NCBI GenBank assembly: GCA_002731275.1
Contig: PCBK01000189.1
Coordinates: 148,249-212,248, forward strand
From: Deltaproteobacteria bacterium
Lineage (GTDB): Bacteria; Myxococcota_C; UBA6777
DNA length: 64,000 nucleotides
Direction of reading: 5' to 3'
The notes below the pieces were generated by a model. That model had not been told where the DNA came from. It did not search any database and saw only the letters and a list, made by a program, of their open reading frames with translations. Every line of letters begins with the position of its first letter. Position 1 is the stretch's first letter. Positions 27,589-37,200 of the stretch are shown one piece after another. Made by a program: the position numbers and the translations under genes.

Positions 27589-28104
27589 CTAACAACACGC
27601 TCCTGTTTGCCCTCGGAAAGGCTGACAACACTCTTCCTTGGCGACTTCATCCTTTGGCTCGTCCTCTGTGCAACAATCATCACGCCCCACAACAGGACTG
27701 TATTGTTCGACATCTTCGTGGACACAGAAGATCTCCCACGCACGCCCATCGGGATCCGCCACCCAGGTCTTGTCCTGTAACGAGTAACAACAAGCGACTT
27801 GTTCCTCTGTATGGGACAACAAACCCTCCTGCTTGAAACGCTCGATCTCACGCATGACGGTCTCGACGTCTTGCACTTCGACCCCAAAGTGACCGACAGG
27901 ATCTCCGCTTGTGTCGACTTTATCGACGAGGTTAAGCGAGAGATTGACCGGCGCGTGAGCCACTTCAAACTTTGCGTAATTGTCCCTGCGCTTACTTGGC
28001 GTGGTCTGGAACAACAAGCTATAAAATGTGATGGACGCTTCGAGATCGGTGACGCCGATGGCAAGGTGGACACGTGATGAGATGGAAGTAGGTGCTTGAA
28101 ACAT
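27589..28104 (-). CDS. arsI: ArsI-like VOC-fold C-As lyase / CadI-type protein
   Basis: 171 residues from the ATG at 28104, with AAGGAG 7 bases upstream. Vicinal-oxygen-chelate (glyoxalase) fold. Metal ligands of ArsI are visible: His in RVHLAIGV, His in PVGHFGV and Glu in GRAWEIFCV, plus the substrate-binding Cys pair in ACCYSLQDKTWV. ArsI cleaves the C-As bond of trivalent organoarsenicals such as methylarsenite, using Fe(II) and O2. The last 35 residues hold three more Cys-Cys pairs (DDCC, EECC, GACC), which could collect arsenite. Upstream gene of the sigma factor at 27016. CadI (cadmium-induced) homologues share the fold, so the substrate is not certain. Confidence 0.85.
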   Translation of the reverse strand: MFQAPTSISSRVHLAIGVTDLEASITFYSLLFQTTPSKRRDNYAKFEVAHAPVNLSLNLVDKVDTSGDPVGHFGVEVQDVETVMREIERFKQEGLLSHTEEQVACCYSLQDKTWVADPDGRAWEIFCVHEDVEQYSPVVGRDDCCTEDEPKDEVAKEECCQPFRGQTGACC

Positions 28105-28252
28105 ATCGGACTCCTTATTGTTCTGCCGACAACACCAAAAGGTGCTGTTTGTGAAAGTGACTTCCTGGAAGCTCCAGGGGTGCTCACTCAGGCAGACGAC
28201 AGCCCTCCAAAAAGGACGCACGCTTCACCAAAAAAGTAGAAAAAAGCGACGC

Positions 28253-29404
28253 TCAATCTTCTTTTTTCTCGAATAGAGCGAGTGTTTCAACATGGTGAGT
28301 GTAAGGGAAAAGATCGTACAGTTGTAACTCTTTGAGGGTGTATTGTCCTGATTCGAGCAGCTGACGAGCCTCTTGTAAAAACGCTTTCTGGCCACAACTC
28401 ACGTAGATCAACCGCTGTGGAGGTGTCTCCAACAGTTGCGTGAGCAGCTCAGGATCGAGCCCCTTTCGTGGTGGATCGACGATCGTGACGTGTTCGGATG
28501 ACAACAACCACGCGAACTCTCCAGCCGTCCCTTCCATCACCTGGACATGTTCATCATCGAGAAGCGAGAGCGCGTGCAGTAACCCATCCATCGACGCAGG
28601 CGCGATCTCATTGAAGGTACAAGACGTCACCTTAGACAGGAGGCCCAAACCGATCGCACCACACCCTGCGTAATATTCGAGCAGTTGTGCTTTTTCGGGC
28701 ACCCATTCGTGGATCTGTTCGACGATCTCTTCGGCCAGCTCAAGGTGATTTTGACCGAATGCTCCAGGATGAAAAAACACTCTCGCCCCGGCGATCTGCT
28801 CTTCGACAAAGCCCTCCCCTTGCCACCGATGCCATCGAGCTCCAAGAATTTTGTTCCCTGTTTGGCTGTTCCCATTCCACCAAAGGCTATGCAACACGTC
28901 CCCTAAGGCCACAGAGAGCTTACTCGCGAGCTTTTGGGCGGGATGATGTGTTTCACTGTGACATACGAGCACGACCTGCGCCTTTTGCGTCTGGCGCTCG
29001 ATCACGATCTGCACGTAGCGAAGAAGACCTTCATGAAGGCGTTCGTCGTAGAGACTCGTGTGGGTCTCGCGGATGATTTGTTTGAGGGTCGCGGCGACCT
29101 GATTGATCAGAGGGTGGTGAATAAGGCACTTTGGGATGTCGACGACGTCGTGACTTCCTCGCGCAAACAGCCCAACTTGAGGTGCTTGTGTGCTGCCCCG
29201 TACGGCGAGCCGTGAGCGCATACGAAACCCTTCTTTTGCGCCCGTCTTCCAAGCAGGCTGCTCCACATCGAACTCACGGCAAAATGTGAGGAAGGTCTCC
29301 CACACCTCAGACGGTGGTGTCTCATCTCCAAGACGAGGACATCCAGGACAGGCTGGTTGATGTGGACATGATAAAGTCGAATTTACAGATTCTTTCTCGC
29401 TCAC
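28253..29404 (-). CDS. TrmA/RlmD-family RNA (uracil-5-)-methyltransferase
   Basis: 383 residues from a GTG at 29404, preceded by GGAGAG at 6 bases. Cys-x5-Cys-x2-Cys near residues 13-22, with a fourth Cys in IPKCLIHH near 92, is the [4Fe-4S] site of RlmD-type enzymes. The SAM-binding core begins YYAGCGAIGLGLL near residue 245, and VDPPRKGLD and YVSCGQ (catalytic Cys) follow. The family makes 5-methyluridine in 23S rRNA or tRNA. It lacks an N-terminal TRAM domain and has SCGQ instead of the usual SCNP, so the target cannot be assigned. Monocistronic by appearance. Confidence 0.88.
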   Translation of the reverse strand: MSEKESVNSTLSCPHQPACPGCPRLGDETPPSEVWETFLTFCREFDVEQPAWKTGAKEGFRMRSRLAVRGSTQAPQVGLFARGSHDVVDIPKCLIHHPLINQVAATLKQIIRETHTSLYDERLHEGLLRYVQIVIERQTQKAQVVLVCHSETHHPAQKLASKLSVALGDVLHSLWWNGNSQTGNKILGARWHRWQGEGFVEEQIAGARVFFHPGAFGQNHLELAEEIVEQIHEWVPEKAQLLEYYAGCGAIGLGLLSKVTSCTFNEIAPASMDGLLHALSLLDDEHVQVMEGTAGEFAWLLSSEHVTIVDPPRKGLDPELLTQLLETPPQRLIYVSCGQKAFLQEARQLLESGQYTLKELQLYDLFPYTHHVETLALFEKKED

Positions 29405-29536
29405 ACAGACTCTCCATCAAAAGCAAAAGGAACACTCAGAGTCAGCGAAAACGATACATCTGTCAAGAGCAAAGAGTTGGTGTAGAGGAGTATGGGAGCT
29501 GCGCTTGGAGGGGGTGTTATACAGGAGAGGAGATGA

Positions 29537-29983
29537 TTACTTGGACGCGTGACAGCCGAAACATCCTTTGGCACCACCTTCAGCGAAGTCGTTCCCCATC
29601 AGCTCGACCATTTTGGGAACGACCTTCTCACGCATAAAGGTCACCTCTGCCTGCTCTTCGCCGTCATACGAACCTTTGGTCAGAGGGTGAAGACCATTGG
29701 GCATCACGTACTTTTTGGATGCACCGTCTGCACCGTGGCAGGTCTCACAGGAAAAAGATTTGTACTTTTCTGCGTCATGTGCTTGAAAGAGTTTCTGCAT
29801 CGGGCCGTATAGTTCAGACCCCATAAAGGTGAGTTTACCGTCGTAGTCAAGGGCCTTCCAGGCCTCGCCCTTGGGATCAGGTGCGTCACCACACGCGGGC
29901 AACAAGGAAAACGAAAACAAAAGCAAAGACAAACACAAAAAGACGTAGCCAAGGGGATGACTTGAACGTTTGGATGAGAACAT
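29537..29983 (-). CDS. di-heme cytochrome c lipoprotein
   Basis: 148 residues; GGAGG sits 5 bases before the ATG. Signal peptide with FLCLSLLLFSFSLLPAC gives a lipidated Cys near residue 31. Two CxxCH sites: CETCHGADG near residue 79 and CFGCHASK at the extreme C-terminus. Periplasmic or outer-membrane electron carrier; partner unknown. The conserved spacing (CH-GADG, then MPNGLHPL with a possible Met/His axial ligand) fits small class I cytochromes. 132 bases upstream of the methyltransferase gene on the same strand. Confidence 0.88.
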   Translation of the reverse strand: MFSSKRSSHPLGYVFLCLSLLLFSFSLLPACGDAPDPKGEAWKALDYDGKLTFMGSELYGPMQKLFQAHDAEKYKSFSCETCHGADGASKKYVMPNGLHPLTKGSYDGEEQAEVTFMREKVVPKMVELMGNDFAEGGAKGCFGCHASK

Positions 29984-30435
29984 GAAACCTCCACGATTGG
30001 GTCAAAAGAACGAAACACCCACTCTTTGCATGTTGGCGCACACCAAAATCCTCTCGGTGCGTGGTGGGTCGTTGTCCCAACAATCCAGCCCCCGTAACAA
30101 ACGGAAGTAAGTAAAGATCTCCATTGGAACAACATAAACACATGACAGTCGTCGTATGTCCAAAGACGTTACACACTATTTGAAGAGATATTTGGGGAAA
30201 AAACAAGAAAACAGACCGACTTTGTACGCAGGCGTGTCCACCGAAGATCGGCAAAGTCAAGGATAACCTTCCTGTAGGCGTGTGTGAGGGTATGTTTTGT
30301 GTCCAGCCTCTACAACGCCCAACCTACCGATATTGATACGAGTGACAGCTTAATGGTATATTCCTCAGGTGCTCCAGGAGCGTCCCAAGAGTCAATCCCC
30401 ACAGCACACCAACTCCATCACCAAAGGACTGAGCA
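29984..30435. other. divergent intergenic region with a promoter-like site
   Basis: 452 bases between the leftward cytochrome gene and the rightward Cys-rich lipoprotein gene; no coding sequence I would support. TTGATA at 30333-30338 and TATATT at 30357-30362, 18 bases apart, form a good sigma-70-like promoter 74 bases before the ATG at 30436. Confidence 0.45.
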
Positions 30436-32946
30436 ATGCCCCGCACATCGTTTGTCAGCACTTTCTCAACCCACTCGAAGAGAAGAAGAGAGTGGACAAA
30501 GAAGGTCTTGTACTTCGCACTTTGTACCCTCTTCATGTACGGCCTTTTCGCGTGCAACAACGGTGAGAGACGCTGTGAGTCAGACGCAGACTGTGTCACA
30601 ACACAGACAGACATCTACTGCTACCAAGGATTTTGCAGCGCGACTCCTTGCCAGCCTGGGGACAGACAGACCTGCTACGAAGGTCCAGCAGGAACCCAAA
30701 ACCAGGGCGTCTGTCGAACAGGTCAGCAGATCTGTCTACAGGAGGGGAAATGGTCAGCCTGTACAGGGCAGATCACACCAACGCAAGAAGTGTGCGATCG
30801 CGTAGACAACGACTGTGACGGAAAGGTTGATATCGGTGATGGACTGGACTGCCTTTGCAAGGATGTACACGCAAAGAGACTCTGTTATCCAGGAAAACCA
30901 GAGACCCGCGACAAAGGGACTTGCACAACTGGATTTCAATACTGCTCGGAAGACGGTCGTTGGGGACCATGTCTGAACGCCATCTTGCCCATCGCCGAAA
31001 GCTGCGATGGCTTTGACAACGACTGCGATGGAAAAATCGACAACATCGAACGCTGTCGCTGCAAAGAAGGCACCCAAAAGCTCTGCTACCAAGGCCCTCT
31101 CAAAACCATCGGTGTCGGTCCATGCAAAACAGGTATACAAACTTGCCTCGCAGATGGGACGTGGGGAGCATGTGCCGGCGAAGTCCTTCCCTCCACACAG
31201 ACAGAAGGGTGCGGCGCTGGCGACACAAACTGTAATGGTGTTCCAAACGAAGACTGCCCCTGCAAACAAAACGAAAAACGATGTGATGAACGATGCGTCA
31301 ACATCAACCAAAACCCCCGGCACTGCGGTGAGTGTGGAAAGCGCTGTGAACAAAATCAGTTCTGTATCAAAGGTGTCTGTGTCGATGAATGTACGAAGGA
31401 TGCGCTATGTGGAAACAAATGCCTTGAGGACAATAGCATCTGTTGCAATGGCACAGAGATCACACTCACACAGCTCATGAACAACCCACAACATTGTGGA
31501 GGCTGTGGAGTGACATGTGACCAGAACGAAACATGTTGTAATGGTACGTGTCGCAACCTCAACACCGATCGCCTTCACTGTGGGGAATGCGGCAACACTT
31601 GTCCACTCCACCTGTTTTATTGCGTGGACAAGCAGTGCAAACAGTGTCCCAAAGGTGTTTCCTCTCCCTCAACCGAGATCTGTGACAAAAAAGATAATGA
31701 CTGTGATGGTCAAATCGACAACTTGTCATCTTTCTGCCGTAGAGAGTGTGGGCGACCTGGTATCCCCTTATGTCAAAGTGGGAAAGAGATCTGTACGCCG
31801 ACAACCACTGTGAACAAGACATGCAACGGCTTTGATGATGACTGTGACGGCATCGTTGATAAAGGTTGCTCTCCAATCCCCCGCGCATCGTTCACAATCG
31901 ACAGCAACGCCCCAAAATCCCCAAAAACAGACGAACCACAGAGAAGTGGGTTGTCCTTTATCAGCAAGCACACAACCTTGCTCGCGACACACGGGGTTGA
32001 CTTTCTTGTCTACGATGGAGTCGCAAAGTGGAGGTCCAACTCTCTCCAACCCATCCCAAGTGGCAAACCCACTTTGACAGGCATGTCTGCCTTCACAGAT
32101 ACCAATGGTGATACACAAGTCGCGCTCACCCGCAGAGGTGTACTCTCCTTACATTCGTTCAACGGAAAGACATTGACACTCCAAAGACAGTGGGGACGTA
32201 CCGACCTACAGAGTGGTAAGCCTGCAACCTTGACACTCCCCCACTACAACTTCGATGGAACACGGCTTGCGACAGCCTCCGAAAATGATGTCGATGTCTG
32301 GAACACAAAGACCTTGAAGGTCTCACACACAGTCTCGTTCAACACTCCCCAAAAGACGAAATCAGGACGAATCAGAGATCTCACATTCAGCCCCGATCGA
32401 GATATCTTGGCGTTTGTAACGACGTCAGAGCGCATCAAAGCCAACGGCGATCCAACAGGGCTCAAAACGCTCTGGGTATGGGATATCAAGCGCAACACAG
32501 CGCCTTACATTCAAGATCTCCCCGTCGAACGTATACCTCGGGTCATTACATGGCACCCTAATGGTCGCATCCTCGCGCTTATCGGAAAGAAAGTCACATT
32601 GTGGGATTTGACCCAACCCAATGCCCCCTCACTCATCGTACAAAAAGACCTGCAAAGTACAACACACACAGTACAAGACGCGGACTTCAATCGAGATGGT
32701 TCCTTACTCGCGATCGGCGTGAACACTGGCAATGCTATAGAGATCCACTACCTCAATGTCCCCAAAGAACTCTTCTCTGTCCCAGCCCAAGCCCAGAATT
32801 TTGCAAGCAAGGTCTCGTTTATCTTGCAAAAAACGACGATCCAGACACAGACACAAACACTCACAGATCTTCTCTGGCATCCTAGCGGCACACAACTCTT
32901 CGTCACACTCTCGCAAAGTCAACTCTTCATCATCAACGTGAAGTAG
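30436..32946 (+). CDS. surface lipoprotein with Cys-rich/DNDCDG repeats and WD40-like propeller
   Basis: 836 residues. The N-terminal signal (LYFALCTLFMYGLFAC) puts a lipidated Cys near residue 40. Residues 45-490 are Cys-rich, with at least four DNDCDG-type calcium/metal motifs (RVDNDCDGKVD, FDNDCDGKID, KDNDCDGQID, FDDDCDGIVD), the MopE-like 'putative metal-binding motif', and several xxHCGxCGxxC modules. Residues 540-836 are WD40-like beta-propeller blades (RDLTFSPDRDILAFVT, ITWHPNGRILALI). Many disulfides and metals suit an outer-surface location. A second protein of this architecture lies at 51348. Role unknown; binding of a ligand by the propeller is a guess. Confidence 0.87.
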   Translation: MPRTSFVSTFSTHSKRRREWTKKVLYFALCTLFMYGLFACNNGERRCESDADCVTTQTDIYCYQGFCSATPCQPGDRQTCYEGPAGTQNQGVCRTGQQICLQEGKWSACTGQITPTQEVCDRVDNDCDGKVDIGDGLDCLCKDVHAKRLCYPGKPETRDKGTCTTGFQYCSEDGRWGPCLNAILPIAESCDGFDNDCDGKIDNIERCRCKEGTQKLCYQGPLKTIGVGPCKTGIQTCLADGTWGACAGEVLPSTQTEGCGAGDTNCNGVPNEDCPCKQNEKRCDERCVNINQNPRHCGECGKRCEQNQFCIKGVCVDECTKDALCGNKCLEDNSICCNGTEITLTQLMNNPQHCGGCGVTCDQNETCCNGTCRNLNTDRLHCGECGNTCPLHLFYCVDKQCKQCPKGVSSPSTEICDKKDNDCDGQIDNLSSFCRRECGRPGIPLCQSGKEICTPTTTVNKTCNGFDDDCDGIVDKGCSPIPRASFTIDSNAPKSPKTDEPQRSGLSFISKHTTLLATHGVDFLVYDGVAKWRSNSLQPIPSGKPTLTGMSAFTDTNGDTQVALTRRGVLSLHSFNGKTLTLQRQWGRTDLQSGKPATLTLPHYNFDGTRLATASENDVDVWNTKTLKVSHTVSFNTPQKTKSGRIRDLTFSPDRDILAFVTTSERIKANGDPTGLKTLWVWDIKRNTAPYIQDLPVERIPRVITWHPNGRILALIGKKVTLWDLTQPNAPSLIVQKDLQSTTHTVQDADFNRDGSLLAIGVNTGNAIEIHYLNVPKELFSVPAQAQNFASKVSFILQKTTIQTQTQTLTDLLWHPSGTQLFVTLSQSQLFIINVK

Positions 32947-32996
32947 TGTCCAATATCTGTCCAAGAGGAGGTGTCCAAATATTGGACACCTGTCCA
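32947..32996 (+). repeat. TGTCCA half-site cluster with 10-bp palindrome
   Basis: AGGTGTCCAA-ATA-TTGGACACCT (32969-32991) is a perfect inverted repeat directly after the lipoprotein stop. Four direct TGTCCA copies (32947, 32958, 32972, 32991) and the inverted TGGACA lie within 50 bases. No T-run follows. It could be a terminator stem or an operator for the FHA gene 180 bases downstream. Confidence 0.5.
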
Positions 32997-33173
32997 TATC
33001 CAAGACACACCCCGCCGCGCACAGAAAGATCTCAAACAACAATAAAAACAAAGACTTTGCAGTGACAACCGAAAACATCCCCCCTACCACACAGCGCAGG
33101 CACTCTCTTTGCATTGACGACCCCCATCACTCATATGACACCTCCTGTCACCAACACGATGGAGAAGAACAAG

Positions 33174-33812
33174 ATGTATGTCGTCACAATCCAAAAAAAA
33201 GATGGTCAGCCCCAACAACTCCCCATCCAAAAGCCCGAACTCTCCATTGGTCGTATCAAAGATAACGACATCGTCCTGCCCGAACCAAACGTCTCCAAAC
33301 GCCACGCAAAGATCGTCCAAAAAGAAGGCCATTTTATCGTCTACGATCTACAAAGCACCAACAGAACGTTCGTCAACGGCAAAGCCATCCCTTCTTCAGC
33401 GCCCAAAATGCTTGGCAAACAAGATCACGTCATCATCGGCAATTACCGTCTCTCAATCGAAGAAAAAGCTCCACAACAAGCCCCCCAAGCACACATCCCC
33501 CCAGGGATACCACCACAACCCATCAGACAAGGAAGAACGGCACCACCGCCAGGACCACAACAGATGACAGGTGGCCCTTCACTCGGAACACCACCTCCAG
33601 TCGGGCTTCCCAAACAAAATCCCCCTGCCATACATCCACCACGAATGCCACCACAAGCGCCGGCTGTTCGACAGGCACAATGGCAACGAGTGGACGCCCC
33701 GTCAGGTCCATCTTATCAGTACTTGGCGATCCCCCACGGCTGGCTCCTTTGCTCACCACAAGGCGCATTTGTCTTCATCGCAGATCCCCAACACACCCAC
33801 CCACCGGCCTAA
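33174..33812 (+). CDS. FHA-domain protein with Pro-rich tail
   Basis: 212 residues from the ATG at 33174 (GGAGAA 9 bases upstream; in-frame ATGs at 33159 and earlier are less well placed). Residues 1-100 form a canonical FHA domain: LSIGRIKDNDIVLPEP with the binding Arg, NVSKRHAKI with Ser/His, and STNRTFVNG. It binds phosphothreonine peptides, probably products of Ser/Thr kinases such as the one at 38407. Residues 105-170 are Pro/Gln-rich; the last 35 residues form a small hydrophobic tail domain (LAIPHGWLLCSPQGAFVFIA). Ends overlapping the convergent response regulator by 4 bases. Confidence 0.87.
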   Translation: MYVVTIQKKDGQPQQLPIQKPELSIGRIKDNDIVLPEPNVSKRHAKIVQKEGHFIVYDLQSTNRTFVNGKAIPSSAPKMLGKQDHVIIGNYRLSIEEKAPQQAPQAHIPPGIPPQPIRQGRTAPPPGPQQMTGGPSLGTPPPVGLPKQNPPAIHPPRMPPQAPAVRQAQWQRVDAPSGPSYQYLAIPHGWLLCSPQGAFVFIADPQHTHPPA

Positions 33813-34216
33813 AGTCCCAAGAAGTACGAAGTGAAGCCTTCGGGTTTGAGAGGCTTATTTGCAAACGAATAGATCAGAGGGTGATCTTCTGCACGTTGCC
33901 GTTCGAGAGGGTTCATGGACGTCGTGAGCATGATCACCTTCGGAAACAATCGAGAGCTGTCAGAGAATAGACTCGCAAGCTCCTCCACAAATTCCCACCC
34001 ATTCGTCCCTGGAAGATTGAGATCCAAGAAGATAAATGAAGGTAGAGAGTCCTCATTCGTGAGACGCTCACGCAAGGCTTGTAAAGCCTGATCAGCCGTT
34101 TCCTCTACCATGACATCACAGGGGAGCTTTGTCTTGCGGATATTTCTTTGGTGGATCATGTTGTCAATCTCACAGTCATCGATCAACATCACGGTCAACG
34201 GGGAATCACTTTGCAC
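33809..34216 (-). CDS. CheY-like single-domain response regulator (Rcp1 type)
   Basis: 135 residues, from a GTG that overlaps the upstream stop by one base (TAGTG), with AGAGAGG 8 bases before. Receiver hallmarks: acidic pair in LIDDCEID, phospho-acceptor Asp in IFLDLNLPGTNGWEF, Thr in MLTTSMN, Lys in ANKPLKP. The DLNLPGxxGxE pattern is that of Rcp1-like partners of phytochrome-type or PAS kinases. Translational coupling makes it the likely phosphate acceptor of the large kinase at 34216. It has no output domain, so the target is another protein. Confidence 0.92.
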   Translation of the reverse strand: MQSDSPLTVMLIDDCEIDNMIHQRNIRKTKLPCDVMVEETADQALQALRERLTNEDSLPSFIFLDLNLPGTNGWEFVEELASLFSDSSRLFPKVIMLTTSMNPLERQRAEDHPLIYSFANKPLKPEGFTSYFLGL

Positions 34217-37200
34217 TACAAGACCTCTCTTTCTGATTGCTGAAAGTATCGACTCGGTACGATTGGAAGTGTGAAATAAAACGTACTCCCTTTTCCAGGT
34301 GTCGACTCCACCCAGATCTTTCCTTTGTGCAGCTCTACAATTTTGCGACAGTTAGCCAAGCCAATCCCCAACCCTTCGTACTCTTTTTTGGTATGAAGCC
34401 GCTGGAAGAGTTGAAAAATCCTCTCTTTAAATTCTTGTTTGATACCAATCCCGTTGTCTTCGACCGAAAACAACCATACACCTTCGTTTTTTTTGGCAGA
34501 GATATGGATCGTGAGATCGACATCGCGCTTTCTGTATTTGATGGCGTTTGTGATCAGATTCTGGAACAGTTGGTACAACTCTGCACTGACACCTACCACA
34601 TGCGGCATTGTACCGATCTTCAATGTTGCGCGTGCTTGGTCGATTTGATAACGAAGTCCCTCCTCGACCTCCTCCAGCAATAGGGTACAGTCAACAGCTC
34701 CAATCTCACGCTCTCGACCGATCAGAGAATAATCGAGTAGTCCCTTGATCATCCTGCTCATGTTACTGGCTGATTGGATGATAATATCGAGTAACTTCGT
34801 GACATCCTCACTAAGACCCTCTCTGTAATCCTCAAAGATCACCTCTGTCAAGCTGGTCAAATTGCGCAGAGGTTGTTGGAGGTCATGCGCGACGATATAT
34901 GCAAACTGCTCCAACTCCTTATTGTTATGTTCGAGTTTGTTACGCACTTCTTCTTCCAAGAGGCTCAACTCAGAGACCTCTTGGCTCAACACACAAACCC
35001 CCGAAAACTCGTCACCAACCATCACAGGGCTCATAATGTGGTAGTACTCTTTTCTCTCACCAAGGGGTGTCGCATAGGCATTGTCGTACAATACACTCTG
35101 CCTGGTTTGCGAGACCGTTCCGATATGTTCACGCACCTGCATGCCAAGATCGGGAGGGAGCCAGTCATAGATAGACGAACCCAAATAATCGTCGAAAGCG
35201 ATCCCTTCGACGAGACGATTCACATACATGACAGTTCCTTGTGGATCGAGCAAAGTAAACACTGTGGGTAGGCTCTCGGCGAGCGTCCCAAGAACAGCTT
35301 CGCTCTTCCTTCTCTCGCTCTCGGCGCGCTTACGTGCGTCAATATCTCGGACCGTTGCAAACACCCTCACCGCCTCCCCCTCGTGATCATAGAAGATGTT
35401 GCCCTCCGTCACAACGTAGATGACCGTCCCATCCTTACGACGCACCCGGTACTCAAAAGGAGTGAGCTTTCCATCTTTTGCGGCCATGCACTTTTGCAGC
35501 CATTCTTGAATGCGCTCTTCATCTGGTGTTTGATGCATCTCTGCGTAGACACGATCGATATCGATATCTTCCTCAGGCTCGTAACCAAGAAGTCTATACA
35601 TCCCTTTTGACCACTCGATCTTTCCGCTCTTGACATCCCAAGTCGTGCTCCCCATCCGTGCGATTAACTGGGCCTCCTCTAGCCGTCGTTCGCTCTCTTT
35701 AAGAGCCTGCTCCATGCGCTTGCGTTCGGAGATATCCACAAAACTGAGGACCACACCGCGCACCTCGCGTTGATAATTGTGGTATGGATCGATCTGCAAT
35801 AGGAACCAGCTCTGCTCTTTTGAACACACCTCTGTGTGAAAGGACTGCCCCTTTCTGAGGACCAATTCGCATTTCTTCAGAATATCACCGCTGACCTCGT
35901 CCTCAAACACGCTCGTAAAGTGATAGATAGGACGACCAATATCACTCTCCTGAAGGTTAAACTGCCTCTGAATGGACGGTGTGATCATACGAATTCGCAT
36001 ATGCAGATCGAGAAACAACGTGCCGATGTGCGTGCTCTTCATGAGATTATCGAGCTCAATGTGCAACTGTTCGAGCTCATCGAGCTTGAGCTGATACTCG
36101 TGATTGACCGTGTACAACTCCTCATTCACACTTTGCAATTCTTCGTTGGTACTTTGCAGCTCTTCGTTGGTCGCGAGTAACTCCTCGTTACTCACCTGCA
36201 TCTCCTCATTGCTCGACTCGATCTGCTCGATCGTCGCCTGGAGACTGAGACGACTATCTTCCAGCTCGGCTTCCAATACAGCGACTCGTTGCTGAAGAAC
36301 CTCATCGGATTGTTCTGGACTCTGCTCAAGTGCTTCCTGCCTAACCGCTTTCGGCACAAAGATCACCAGAAATGCGTGGGGCGCAACGCCCATGATCGTC
36401 TCATGAGGTGTGACCATCATGTGGAAGGACATCACCTTCTCATCACTCTCAACGCTCACATGGGCATAGGAGATCTGTTTGCCTGTATGTTTGGCCTTGT
36501 ACAAAGCTGTTCGCACAGTGGTCGCAAGTTTGGCAGGTAACAACTTGAGCAAATTTGTACTGAACCCTTGCTCGGGAAACTGGGCAAAATGGCGAAAACT
36601 CCCCACCACATGTTTGATTTGGAATTGCTCATCCACCAACACCGCAGCGACTTGTAACTCTTTTGCCACCGACTCGTTGACGCTCTCCAAGATACGCCGC
36701 TCTTCGACGAGACGTGGCGAGCCCTGCCGCTCAACTGAAGGCTCCACCACCACAGGAGAGAAAGAAAGTCCCCCTCTCTCCAGCTTGCGAATGGGCTCGA
36801 CATTTTGAAAGATTCGCTCCTTTCGATGGATCTCTCGCAAAGAGACATTATGCCCACCGATCGTCTCGCTACTCCCTAGGACCAAAAAGCCTCCTGGATT
36901 CAGCGCGTAATGAAGGGAGTGCAAAATCTTGCGTTGAAACACAGGTCGAATGTAGATGAGCAGATTGCGACATTGTACAATATCCATCCTGCTCAGAGGC
37001 GTCTCTGAGAGGATGTTGTGCCTGGAAAATACAACCATACGACGAATGGCATCGATAACTTGGTACTTATCCCCTCTTGGCACAAAGAACCGCTCCAGTC
37101 GCTCAGGAGAAACATCAGCGACAATACTCGCGGGATACACCCCTCTGCTCGCATACTCTAACGAATGGGTGTCGATGTCCGTCGCAAAAATACGCACCTG

